Source: MFZZ01 sp964610165
GTDB taxonomy: Bacteria > Patescibacteriota > Microgenomatia > UBA1406 > GWC2-37-13
DNA length: 61,587 nt
Direction: 5' to 3'
Assembly (NCBI GenBank): GCA_964610165.1
Contig: CAZSUZ010000004.1
Coordinates: 1-61,587 of the forward strand
Below, in pieces: positions 1 through 9,104 of the stretch (positions are counted from its first letter, which is position 1; each line of letters starts with the position of its first letter). Under the pieces are notes generated by a model. It was given only the letters and a program-made list of their open reading frames with translations, was not told the origin of the DNA and searched no databases. The position numbers and the translations under genes were made by a program.

Positions 1-3000
1 CTACATTTGCTCCTAAGAAACTCATGTCATCTGTTGTATCATCTGTCCATACTATTCGTCCGGCATTACTTCCTAAACCTATCCATCCACTATTTGCTAT
101 GAAAAGATTTGATCCAGGTGTTCCAGATGTAAACGCATCAGCGGTGGATATATTTCCAACCGAAGTGATATCTCCTGCACTACCAACATCAGTAACATCT
201 GAACATACCCATGAAGACCCATTCCAAGACAAAATTTGATCATTTGTACAACCGCCTAATAATCTCAAACCTGCTGAAGTAACTTCAAGCCCTGAAACTG
301 AACTTGTTGTGGTTGTAGTACCACCTGTTGCTAAATTTAAATCAATTGTCACATCGCCTGTATTACCTCCGCCAGATAAACCAACACCCACACTTACTGA
401 AGTTATATCTCCCACACCACCAATACCTCCTGGACTAGTACATTCCCATTGATTTAAAGAATTATTCCACATTAATACTTGTCCATCTGAACACCCTTGG
501 ACAAGAGACAATTGATTTGAGGCTCCAATAAACTCCAATCCAGAATATGAAGCTGTAGAGCCTACACCATTAGCAGCATTCAGTAAATTAACTTGAAGAG
601 ATCCAGATAATATGCTTAACCCATTACCAGTAAAGTCTGTTACTGTTTCACTATTAGTTCTGAATCCTGCAGCCGCTTGAATTGTCCCTGAAACATCTAA
701 TTTTGTTTGTGGATTTGTATTGCCAATACCAATACTTCCACCAGTTGATAAATAGATTACTTCTGCATTAGTTCCTCCAGCCAAATTGCTATTAAATATA
801 CGTAATGTCTCATCAGCTGATCCAGAATACAAATTGATTGAAGTGTCTACGTCTAAAACTAAACTGTCTGATAATTCTGTAAAATTTAGGATATCATCTG
901 CGATAGCGATATCAATAATCGATCCTCCACCAGATTCGGTTAAATCAAAGTCTGAAGTAAAGTTTAGAGTATCAACAGCAGTTCCAATTGGAGTTCCATT
1001 TTCTTGTACATTAATAATTGCACTTGCTGCACCACTATCAGATGAACACTCCCATCTATTTGTTGAATCATTCCATTTTAGAATTTGTCCATTTGAACAA
1101 CCTTGTAACAATGAAAGTCTATTTGAAATAAACTCTAAACCAGAAAAAGAACCAGTAGAACCTACTCCTGATGCCGTTGATAAAAGCGCAACTTCTAATG
1201 AACCTCCAGAACTTGTTAATCCTACACCAGTAAAGTCTGAGATATCATCACCATTAACTCTTACCGCACTTGCTTGTACTGTTCCTGAAACATCAAGTTT
1301 ATAACTTGGATTAGTTGTTCCAATGCCCAAATTACCATCTGTTGTATCAAAATAGACATATTCATAACTTCCATCATAAATTCTTGTACTCTGTACAAGT
1401 GCGCCACCAAATTGAACTGTATCACCTGTTCTTATGAGGCCGTTATTAAAGGTTAATGGGTTTTCTTTTGCTGGAAGAGTAAACACTGCTGTAGATGCAG
1501 ATGTAATTCTTCCATCAACATCAATCGATAAAACAGGTACGTAAATATTACTAGTTCCACCAACCCCACCATAATCACCATTAACCACTCCTGAACTTGC
1601 TAATTCTAAAGATGTTATGGTTGTTGTACCAATTTGAAGATTATTATATTGACCTGTTACATCTCCAGAAAAATTTGTTGATAGGACTAAATCGTCACTT
1701 CCGTTTCTATCCCATCCTGCTGTTGAAAGACTTCGAATAACACCATTACCATCTGCTGTTAAAACAATATATGGATCTGTAACTGAAACCAAGTTACCTA
1801 ACGTTACAAGACCAGAATTATCAACTATAAATGGATTACTTGTACCTACAGTAAATAATGAGGATGCATTTGTAGTTCCAATTCCTACATTACCTCCTAA
1901 TAATCTTATTTGATCTGTAGTGTCATCATCGAATACAATTCTTCCAGAATTTGAACCTAAACCTAAAAATCCAGTATCTGCAAAATATAACTCTCCACCT
2001 GGGGTGCCAGATGTAAAGGCTTCACCACTTATAATATTTCCAACTGCACTAATACTTCCTCCAATTTGACCAGAAAGTATTTCTAATGTATCGTCAATTG
2101 ACTGAAGTGAATCTGTAATACTTTCACCACTAGTTATATACGTTGCTGTGGTATATGCTCTGTCTCCAATAGCCACGTTTAAGGCTTCAAGTGAAGCAGT
2201 AATACTTTGTCCGTCTGTTAATACCAAAGAATCTGTATACAAGCGTGTACCTATTGCTTGATCTAAATCTCTTAATACAGCTTGTACAGTTGGTGTTGTC
2301 GAATTGGAAAAACTAGCAGTATTTACACCAACTAATGTTGCTCCTCCGGTTGAACCCAAACCAATATTATCAATGTATAAATCTCCTGATAATCCTAAAT
2401 CACCATTTACATCTAACTTGTAAGATGGTGTAACTGTTCCAATACCAACTTCCCCTGTTGCATATTCGAAATACATAACTTCGGTACCACCCACATTAAA
2501 ACGTGTATTCCCGGTAAGTGACCCTCCAAGAGCAATATTATCTGAAGTTCTTGTAATTCCATTTTCAAAAGTAAGTGGATCTTCAAACGATATTGGTACT
2601 GTTGTAGCAACAGTAATACGACCATCTTCATCTATTGAAAGAACAGGGATTGATGTTGCAGAACCATAGTTACCAGAAGTGACACCAGAACTGGCTAATT
2701 CAGCTGCAGTTATTGTAGTTGCACCAATTTGAAGATTACTGTATACACCAGTAACATCACCCGCAAAATTAGTAGTTAAAACTAAATCATCACTGCCATT
2801 TCTATCCCAAGCTGTTGTTGAAAGACTTCGAATAACGCCATTTCCATCCGCTGTTAAAAGGATATATGGGTCTGTAACAGAAATTAGGTTACCCAATGTT
2901 ACAAGACCAGTTGAATCTATACTAAATTGATTGGCTGTTCCAACAGTAAATTGTGAATTTGGATTTGTTGATCCTATGCCAACATTACTTGCCAAGAAGG

Positions 3001-4561
3001 TAATAGTGTCAACTGTATCATCATTAAAGACAATACGTCCTGCTCCCGATCCAATACCTAAAAATCCATTATCAGCAAAATAAAATTCACTACCAGGAGT
3101 CCCTGAAGTAAACGCCTCACCCGAACTAACATTTCCGACAGCTGTAATATCTCCAGCACCAATACCTCCAACTGAAGTACAATTCCATAAATTATTAACA
3201 TTATCCCAAGCTAATACTTCACTATCATTACAACCTTGTAAAAGAGCAACTTGATTTCCTACAAACTGTAGTCCAGAAAAGGAACTGGTTGATCCTGTTC
3301 CAGAAGCACTTGATAATAAATCAAGAGTTAGCGCTCCTCCTGAAATACCAAGTCCTGTGCCTGTTAAGTCAGAAAAAGCATCGCCATTTATTACTAAATT
3401 ACCAGTAGTTCTTATGTTCCCATTTACATCAAGGGTATACCCTGGGTTAGTATTATTAATACCGACATTACCGTCTGAAGTGTCAAAAAACAAAACATAT
3501 GTTCCTCCTGTTCGTATCGAAGTATCAGCATCTAGTGTTAGAGTATCTGAAAATTCTGAAAAATCTAAAGAATCATCTCTTATATCAATATTTGCTATTG
3601 TACCAGCCCCAGAAGTAGTAATATCAAATTCATTTACAAAATTTATGGTGTCAACATCTGATCCAATATCAACTCCATCTTCGGTGATATCAATAACTGC
3701 ACTCGCACCAGAATCTGATGCACAGGTCCATGCTGTTCCGTTCCACTTTAGTACCTGACCACTAGAACAAGTTTGAATTAATGAAAGATTTCCACTTACA
3801 TTTGCCAATCCTCCGTTGCTATCCAGAGCAATATATTCTGAAGATATTGTGCCTGTAAATGAAAGACTATCTAATGCCAATATCCCAGATGATAACGTAC
3901 CAGTATTATCTCCATCAAAAATATAAGCTTCAACTTCAGATTCAGATAATTGAGATGCAGCTGAAGGAATTGAAGCAGTATTATTGATTGTGATTTTATT
4001 ACCATCGATAGAAATACCAATATTTGTACCAGCTTCTAAATCAATATCACCTGTTAAATCTTCAATTGAAGAAATTCCAGCTTCAATTTCAGGAATATCT
4101 GCACTAATAACAGGATTTTGAGGATCGCCCGAGATAACAATTCCTTCACCAGCTGTTATTTCATAGACTACATTTGGAGCAGTAATATTTTCTTCAAATA
4201 AAGCAGGAGCAGTAAAGATTGCATTGTAATTAAAGGTTATCGAAGCATCTGTAACTGCCTTCACATTATCAAACTCTCCAAGTACCTGAGCGAGTTTTGC
4301 TTTCTCTGGCATTGGAAAACTATCATTCTTAGCCTCAGCTAAACCCACAAAAGGAGATGGAGTCTTATTTTCCTTAAAAGCAGTTATGGTCTTTGCATAG
4401 TCCTTAAATGCAAAAATTGTTAAAAAAAAGACAACGGCACTAATGAATCCTATTATTGGGTATTTAGGTTTCCACATAGGAACAGATTCACGAAGTAGAT
4501 TCGTGTCTTTATTATGAAGGGCTATTGCAACAATCCGTCTTACAATTTTTATCATGTACAT
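1..4561 (-). CDS. Giant repeat-containing surface protein (3' end outside window)
   Basis: The reading frame is open from an ATG at 4561 (alternative ATG at 4555) to the left edge, at least 1,518 residues, with the C-terminus missing. A short basic N-terminus is followed by one membrane helix (about residues 36-54); the rest is Gly/Ser/Thr/Asp-rich and predicted extracellular beta structure. Two module types recur. One contains motifs like GEAFTSGTPG, GRIVF and TDPYILLTADGNGVIRSLST (around 3150-2400, 2040-1290, and beginning again near 150). The other contains LLQGC-GQ-LKWN and DTLNF motifs (around 3800-3160 and 1130-430). Phrases like GIGTTNPSYKLDVSG recur. Such repeats are common in phage tail-fibre-like and Patescibacteria surface proteins, often with a C-terminal self-cleaving chaperone domain; that part is not visible here. 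It is divergent from the F1-like ATPase operon. Function unknown; an adhesin or surface fibre is likely. Confidence 0.85.
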   Translation of the reverse strand, partial: MYMIKIVRRIVAIALHNKDTNLLRESVPMWKPKYPIIGFISAVVFFLTIFAFKDYAKTITAFKENKTPSPFVGLAEAKNDSFPMPEKAKLAQVLGEFDNVKAVTDASITFNYNAIFTAPALFEENITAPNVVYEITAGEGIVISGDPQNPVISADIPEIEAGISSIEDLTGDIDLEAGTNIGISIDGNKITINNTASIPSAASQLSESEVEAYIFDGDNTGTLSSGILALDSLSFTGTISSEYIALDSNGGLANVSGNLSLIQTCSSGQVLKWNGTAWTCASDSGASAVIDITEDGVDIGSDVDTINFVNEFDITTSGAGTIANIDIRDDSLDFSEFSDTLTLDADTSIRTGGTYVLFFDTSDGNVGINNTNPGYTLDVNGNIRTTGNLVINGDAFSDLTGTGLGISGGALTLDLLSSASGTGSTSSFSGLQFVGNQVALLQGCNDSEVLAWDNVNNLWNCTSVGGIGAGDITAVGNVSSGEAFTSGTPGSEFYFADNGFLGIGSGAGRIVFNDDTVDTITFLASNVGIGSTNPNSQFTVGTANQFSIDSTGLVTLGNLISVTDPYILLTADGNGVIRSLSTTAWDRNGSDDLVLTTNFAGDVTGVYSNLQIGATTITAAELASSGVTSGNYGSATSIPVLSIDEDGRITVATTVPISFEDPLTFENGITRTSDNIALGGSLTGNTRFNVGGTEVMYFEYATGEVGIGTVTPSYKLDVNGDLGLSGDLYIDNIGLGSTGGATLVGVNTASFSNSTTPTVQAVLRDLDQAIGTRLYTDSLVLTDGQSITASLEALNVAIGDRAYTTATYITSGESITDSLQSIDDTLEILSGQIGGSISAVGNIISGEAFTSGTPGGELYFADTGFLGLGSNSGRIVFDDDTTDQIRLLGGNVGIGTTNASSLFTVGTSNPFIVDNSGLVTLGNLVSVTDPYIVLTADGNGVIRSLSTAGWDRNGSDDLVLSTNFSGDVTGQYNNLQIGTTTITSLELASSGVVNGDYGGVGGTSNIYVPVLSIDVDGRITSASTAVFTLPAKENPLTFNNGLIRTGDTVQFGGALVQSTRIYDGSYEYVYFDTTDGNLGIGTTNPSYKLDVSGTVQASAVRVNGDDISDFTGVGLTSSGGSLEVALLSTASGVGSTGSFSGLEFISNRLSLLQGCSNGQILKWNDSTNRWECSSDSGAASAIINVQENGTPIGTAVDTLNFTSDFDLTESGGGSIIDIAIADDILNFTELSDSLVLDVDTSINLYSGSADETLRIFNSNLAGGTNAEVIYLSTGGSIGIGNTNPQTKLDVSGTIQAAAGFRTNSETVTDFTGNGLSILSGSLQVNLLNAANGVGSTASYSGLEFIGASNQLSLVQGCSDGQVLMWNNSLNQWECTSPGGIGGVGDITSVSVGVGLSGGGNTGDVTIDLNLATGGTTTTTSSVSGLEVTSAGLRLLGGCTNDQILSWNGSSWVCSDVTDVGSAGDITSVGNISTADAFTSGTPGSNLFIANSGWIGLGSNAGRIVWTDDTTDDMSFLGANV

Positions 4562-4783
4562 GAATTAAGTAATTACTGTCCTTTTTTGCTAGCTAATTTC
4601 ATTATTACATGTTTTTTACAGAGATGCAATATATATTACATATAGTAAAGGAATGCAAATTTCTATAAGCCTTTTTATCCATATTTATTTGAACAGAATA
4701 TTTAAAAAATACTTATATTAGGCTCCAAATTTAATTATTTTTTTTAAATCAGATTTAAACATTGTATTTTTCTAAAAAGCTAT

Positions 4784-4789
4784 TAGAAT
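4784..4789 (+). promoter_or_regulatory. Putative -10 box of the F1-like ATPase operon
   Basis: TAGAAT lies 12 bases before the first start codon of the operon, with TTGTAT at 4762-4767 as a possible -35 box (16-base spacer). The gap to the ATG is longer than at most genes here, so a short leader is expected. The call rests on sequence match only. Confidence 0.45.
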
Positions 4790-4801
4790 GAAAGTAGGGA
4801 T

Positions 4802-5569
4802 ATGCTTATTGCCCGGGACTTAAAATCCTTTTTCCATTTAGTTTTTTTTGTAATAATGGCCATATTTATTTTGGTATCTCCCCCTTTTGTAAAAGCGGCT
4901 GCCTCAATAGCTACCTACTTTACAATCGATCACCCGAATGTATTAGACGGGTATATAGTTGCTGCAGTTGGTGATGAATTTATTATTACCAACGAAGCTT
5001 ATCAGCCCAATATGGTAGGAATCGTTAATAAAAGTCCTGCAATTGAAATCAGATTCGGGAATACTCCCGACAGTTATCCTGTAAGTACAAGCGGGCAAGG
5101 AGTTGTTATGGTATCACTTGCGAACGGGAATATTATGAAAGGTGATTATATTACTTCTTCACCAATTGAAGGCGTTGGTATGAAAGCAACTGTACCTGGA
5201 CCAATTATTGGAGTTGCTATGGAAGATGCCACTAATGAAGATGAGTCAACAATAACCAAGATTCAAATAAATATACAGAAGGATTATAACGTTGAACCGT
5301 TTTTTAGTCTCTCTGGCTTTTCCTCCAGTCCATTTGCCAGTAATACTACGAACGTAACAAAATATATAATGGGTGGTGGAGTATTAATACTTACATTAGT
5401 ATTCAGTTTTATGTATTTTGGAAAACTTTCAATGAAAGGCGTCGAAGCATTAGGAAGGAATCCACTTGCCGCCAAAAAAATTCATGTAGGTATTATATTA
5501 AATGTAACATTAGCAATTGCAATTTGTATCATCGGTTTTATAACCGCGATATATATTATTCGTTTTTAA
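4802..5569 (+). CDS. ATP synthase subunit c-like hairpin fused to an exported beta domain
   Basis: This 255-residue protein occupies the place of subunits a/c at the head of the F1 operon. Residues 10-34 form a signal peptide or anchor ending VKAAAS. Residues about 36-165 form a beta-rich domain with the motif GDYITSSPIEGVGMKA. Residues 188-207 and 228-253 are membrane helices joined by the loop VEALGRNPLAAKK, which closely resembles the cytoplasmic Arg-Asn/Gln-Pro loop of F-type subunit c. If the N-terminus is exported, the loop faces the cytoplasm as in true c subunits. The second helix has no Asp or Glu (the expected position falls within Thr-Leu-Ala-Ile, about 236-239), and the glycine pattern of helix 1 is mostly lost, so ion transport is doubtful. 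Inference: a ring or anchor subunit carrying an external domain. A non-ring membrane anchor remains possible. Confidence 0.75.
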   Translation: MLIARDLKSFFHLVFFVIMAIFILVSPPFVKAAASIATYFTIDHPNVLDGYIVAAVGDEFIITNEAYQPNMVGIVNKSPAIEIRFGNTPDSYPVSTSGQGVVMVSLANGNIMKGDYITSSPIEGVGMKATVPGPIIGVAMEDATNEDESTITKIQINIQKDYNVEPFFSLSGFSSSPFASNTTNVTKYIMGGGVLILTLVFSFMYFGKLSMKGVEALGRNPLAAKKIHVGIILNVTLAIAICIIGFITAIYIIRF

Positions 5570-5576
5570 TTAATTT

Positions 5577-6329
5577 ATGACAGATTATCAAATTCTTTTC
5601 TTTAACCCTACTCCCCTACTTTATATAAGTATTGGAGTAAATATTTTTTTAATCATTATTGCACTGTATATATGGAGGTCATCTAAAGCAGTGAAAGATC
5701 GTAAAAACTCTGATGAAGTTATTACGACTGTATTTAAAGAGGCAGAACTTAAAGCATCATTCATTATCCATGATGCTGCTGAGAAAGCAAAAACTATTAT
5801 TACTGAAGCTACACAGACACGAGAACAAATGGAAGCAAGTATGAAAGGTACATTTCAAGAAATATTTGTTTCTCTAAGAGACCAAATTAAACAAGAAAAT
5901 CAAGCCTTTTCGACACATATGCAACAGATTATTAATGATATTTCAACTATGCTTAAACAGGAATCTGTCAAAATGATTGGTGAACTAAAAACAGAAGCCA
6001 AGACACAAGTACAACTGTTTGCTAAGACTATGCATGAAGAAAACAAAGGCATACATAATGAATTACTAGATCAGATTAAATTAGAAATTGATGTTATTAA
6101 GAATGAATTACAAGCATATCGTGATGAAGAATACAAAAAAATAGATCAACATTTAACAATAGTACTTCAAACATTATTAAAAGAATATTTGAAAGATACT
6201 TTGTCTTATGAAATAAATGATGAAATCATATTTAAGGCTCTGGAAAAATACAAAGATAATTCATTAGATAATACAAATTCACCATCAACAAATGGACAAC
6301 CAGCAACACAAAATAACCAAGGTAACTGA
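5577..6329 (+). CDS. atpF: F1-like ATPase subunit b (stator stalk)
   Basis: This 250-residue protein has one N-terminal membrane helix (about residues 15-33) followed by a long, charged, mostly helical region likely to form a coiled coil, ending in an Asn/Thr/Gln-rich tail. This is the layout of subunit b, which joins the membrane sector to the F1 head through delta. It is longer than typical bacterial b (about 160 residues). It starts 7 bases after the c-like gene and overlaps the delta gene by 38 bases, so translation is probably coupled. Assignment rests on operon position and architecture, because b sequences are poorly conserved. Confidence 0.75.
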   Translation: MTDYQILFFNPTPLLYISIGVNIFLIIIALYIWRSSKAVKDRKNSDEVITTVFKEAELKASFIIHDAAEKAKTIITEATQTREQMEASMKGTFQEIFVSLRDQIKQENQAFSTHMQQIINDISTMLKQESVKMIGELKTEAKTQVQLFAKTMHEENKGIHNELLDQIKLEIDVIKNELQAYRDEEYKKIDQHLTIVLQTLLKEYLKDTLSYEINDEIIFKALEKYKDNSLDNTNSPSTNGQPATQNNQGN

Positions 6330-6795
6330 GGTTTTAGAAGAAATCTATACAGTTTCTGATTTAAATAACTACATCAGAATGCTAGATAATTTAAAACCTG
6401 TTATCTTTCAGCAATCTAATAATTTATCTCAAACTCTTCAACAAGAGCTACCTCCTAAATTGGCAAATTATATTAGTACCTATGCAGAAACTACTAATTT
6501 AAATTTGAATGATCAAACAGATGCTCAACGTTTAATTCAACAAATTGTCTATATTTTTCATCTTGTTCCTGCAGCAGAATTAACCGTTCCAGCTCCACTT
6601 ACAAATAAGCAAATCATCAAGATATGTAAATGGTGGAGAATGAAAACAGATAAAGCTGTGATATTAAATATTAAGATTGATCCTGATTTAATTGCCGGAA
6701 TTCGTATTGGTTTTGAGGGTAAATATGCAGATTATTCATTAAGCACATGGTTACAAGAAAAAGGCAAGAAACATCTAGATAAAGTTCAAATTTAA
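6292..6795 (+). CDS. atpH: F1-like ATPase subunit delta
   Basis: A 167-residue protein in the usual delta position between b and alpha. The C-terminal part has the family's pattern: an Ala/Pro-Leu-Thr segment (VPAPLTNKQI), then VILNIKIDPDLIAGIRIGFE and a closing DYSLSTWL, matching the conserved delta motif around the Asp-Pro-x-Leu-Ile-Gly-Gly signature, with Ala replacing the first Gly. Delta caps the F1 head and binds subunit b. The gene starts inside the end of the b gene and stops 8 bases before alpha. The N-terminal half is not recognisable alone, but context makes the call firm. Confidence 0.82.
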   Translation: MDNQQHKITKVTEVLEEIYTVSDLNNYIRMLDNLKPVIFQQSNNLSQTLQQELPPKLANYISTYAETTNLNLNDQTDAQRLIQQIVYIFHLVPAAELTVPAPLTNKQIIKICKWWRMKTDKAVILNIKIDPDLIAGIRIGFEGKYADYSLSTWLQEKGKKHLDKVQI

Positions 6796-6803
6796 TTATA
6801 TTA

Positions 6804-8282
6804 ATGGATTCATTTCAACGAAATATTACACAATCAGGAGAATACGGTATTGTAAAACAGCTTAACTATCCACTTATTTCAATTAAGGGACTACCAGGAG
6901 CTCACCCATTTGAAACGCTTGTTTTTGAAGATGGTCAAATTGGACAAGTCTTTGATCTTGATAATGATTATCTTCGTGCATTAGTTTTCTCAGCAGAACC
7001 AATTGCACTTGGTTCAAAAGTTACAAGAACAAATTCTCCACTTACTATCCCTATTGGTGATTCAATGTTAGGTATGACCGTTGACTCATTAGGAAGACCT
7101 CTTAAATATGGACAGGTTATGACAACACGTATTAATAGAAAACCTGTTTTTACTGAAACTTTAGGTATAGATTCTCGTATTGGTATAACAAAGCCATTTA
7201 TTAGCGGTATTTCTAAGGTTGATTTACTTATACCTCTTGGCAAAGGCCAAAGAGAATTAATCTTAGGAGATGCAAAAACGGGTAAAACAACTTTTCTTCT
7301 CAATACATTTGTAAATCAGGTAAAAGAAGAAAAAACGATTGGTATTTATGCTGCAATAGGAAAGAAAAAAAGTGAGATTAAATATTTAGAAGAGTTTTTC
7401 ATAAAAGAAGGTATCGACAAAAAAGTTATTATTGTTGCTACAACTTCATCTGATAGTGCTAGCCTTATTTATTTAGCTCCTTTTTCTGCTATGACTATAG
7501 CTGAATATTTTAGAGATATGGGACAGAATACCTTAGTAGTAATGGATGATCTCACGACACATGCTCAACGTTATAGAGAAGTTGCTCTTTTAAGTCGAAG
7601 ATTTCCAGGTCGAGAATCATATCCAGGTGATATTTTTTATACACATGCACAGCTTATGGAACGAGCTGGTAACTTTAAACATTCATCAAAAGGTGAAGTT
7701 TCTATAACATGTCTACCAGTTGCTACTACCGTAGAAGGTGATATCACTGGATACATATCAACCAATTTAATTAGTATGACAGACGGGCACATTTTCTTTG
7801 ATACGGATATTTATAATAAAGGAGAACGACCTGCAATAAATATCCCTTTATCAGTTACAAGAGTAGGGCGTAAGACTCAATCGCCTCTTATACGGGAAAT
7901 TAATAGGGAGATTTTATCATTATTGTCACAATACCGTAATCTTATACAAATAGCTCATTTAGATTCAGAAATGTCTCTTGAATCAAAACAAATTTTACAT
8001 AAAGGCAGATCTATGATGGGCATGTTGGATCAGCACACCGGAACAATTCCTTATTTACTTCAGATTATATTGTTTGGTATTGTCTGGGCAGAATTTGCAG
8101 ATTTATCAGACACAATTCTCTATCAACAAATATTAAAAGAATTATTTGTTTTATACCAAAATCCTGCTGAAAGAAATAACATGGCACAGTTATTAACATT
8201 ACCTAAATTATCAGATTTCCTTTTGCAATTAAAGCAAAAGCAGGAGATTATTGAACTATGCAGAAAAAAACAGACCTCATAG
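6804..8282 (+). CDS. atpA: F1-like ATPase subunit alpha
   Basis: This 492-residue protein is the non-catalytic nucleotide-binding subunit of the F1 head. It has a Walker A loop GDAKTGKTTF (about 155-164), the alpha-type block IYAAIGKKKSE, a DD pair in VVMDDLTTHAQRYRE, and the Arg-finger segment SVTRVG (Arg about 353), which reaches into the beta catalytic site. The PGRESYPGDIFY signature is also present. These retained residues argue for a working ATPase. The C-terminal helical domain is present but divergent. It overlaps the gamma gene by 25 bases. Confidence 0.95.
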   Translation: MDSFQRNITQSGEYGIVKQLNYPLISIKGLPGAHPFETLVFEDGQIGQVFDLDNDYLRALVFSAEPIALGSKVTRTNSPLTIPIGDSMLGMTVDSLGRPLKYGQVMTTRINRKPVFTETLGIDSRIGITKPFISGISKVDLLIPLGKGQRELILGDAKTGKTTFLLNTFVNQVKEEKTIGIYAAIGKKKSEIKYLEEFFIKEGIDKKVIIVATTSSDSASLIYLAPFSAMTIAEYFRDMGQNTLVVMDDLTTHAQRYREVALLSRRFPGRESYPGDIFYTHAQLMERAGNFKHSSKGEVSITCLPVATTVEGDITGYISTNLISMTDGHIFFDTDIYNKGERPAINIPLSVTRVGRKTQSPLIREINREILSLLSQYRNLIQIAHLDSEMSLESKQILHKGRSMMGMLDQHTGTIPYLLQIILFGIVWAEFADLSDTILYQQILKELFVLYQNPAERNNMAQLLTLPKLSDFLLQLKQKQEIIELCRKKQTS

Positions 8283-9100
8283 AAGAAATTAAATTTTTAG
8301 ATAACTTGCATAATCTTGCAACAGTTTATGAAAGTATTTCAACTATGAAAATGCAACAAATCCGTAAAAGTATTATCAGTAGACGTCTTTATGTGAATAA
8401 TCTTATGGATATTTTCCGTTCTCTTCAATATGAAAAAACAGAAGAAGAGTATTTCTTAGCTCAACCAAAAGATTTAAAACCACTTGCAACTGTTGTTATT
8501 ACAGCAAATGCAAAATTCCATGGTGACATTTTAAGAAGAATTTTTAATTATTTTATAAAACAGTATGACAATAAAGGAGATCTTTTTGTAATTGGTAAAA
8601 TTGGTCGCGAGTATATAAAAGAATTCTCAGACAAAATTCAATTCCAAGAATATGATGTGTCTGATATAAATTTTACAGTTAATGACTTAAAACCAATACT
8701 CGTCCATTTACTTCAATACCGCAAAATTCATGTATATTATGCTTTATTCAAAAATATTGTAGATCAAATACCGGTGGAAACTGACATTACGGATTTAGAA
8801 AAACTTACAAAGGAAGAAATAGAAGAAGCCAGATTAGGTCAACATTACGAATATCTCTATGAACCTTCAGCTCAAAAAATCAGTGCATTTATTCATAATA
8901 ACGTAACTGCAATGTCATTATTACAAACGTTATCTGAAACGCATTTAGCTCGTTTAGCATCACGTATGAACGCTATGGAATCTTTACTAGGTAAAATTAA
9001 TGAAGATATTACGATATTAAGACAAAGAGAACGAAGAGTTAAACGAAGTATTCAAGATAATAAACAGTTAGATAGATTAGCCGGAATGGCAGTTTGGTAA
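8258..9100 (+). CDS. atpG: F1-like ATPase subunit gamma (central shaft)
   Basis: A 280-residue protein with the two ends that form the gamma coiled coil. The N-terminal segment ISTMKMQQIRKSI matches the usual T-x-AMKMVAAAKL region. The C-terminal segment LARLASRMNAMESLLGKIN matches the conserved E-x-x-ARMxAM region. The central Rossmann-like domain is divergent and includes a charged insertion. Gamma turns inside the alpha3-beta3 head and would contact the membrane ring through its foot. It overlaps the end of alpha and precedes beta by 4 bases, as expected for a coupled operon. Confidence 0.92.
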   Translation: MQKKTDLIEEIKFLDNLHNLATVYESISTMKMQQIRKSIISRRLYVNNLMDIFRSLQYEKTEEEYFLAQPKDLKPLATVVITANAKFHGDILRRIFNYFIKQYDNKGDLFVIGKIGREYIKEFSDKIQFQEYDVSDINFTVNDLKPILVHLLQYRKIHVYYALFKNIVDQIPVETDITDLEKLTKEEIEEARLGQHYEYLYEPSAQKISAFIHNNVTAMSLLQTLSETHLARLASRMNAMESLLGKINEDITILRQRERRVKRSIQDNKQLDRLAGMAVW

Positions 9101-9104
9101 TTAT

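Noticed and set aside
786..3758. Rightward open frames of 133 to 172 codons in the left region
   Set aside because: They are shadows of the leftward giant surface protein, whose frame is open through the whole stretch and shows clear repeats; the rightward translations have no domain pattern.
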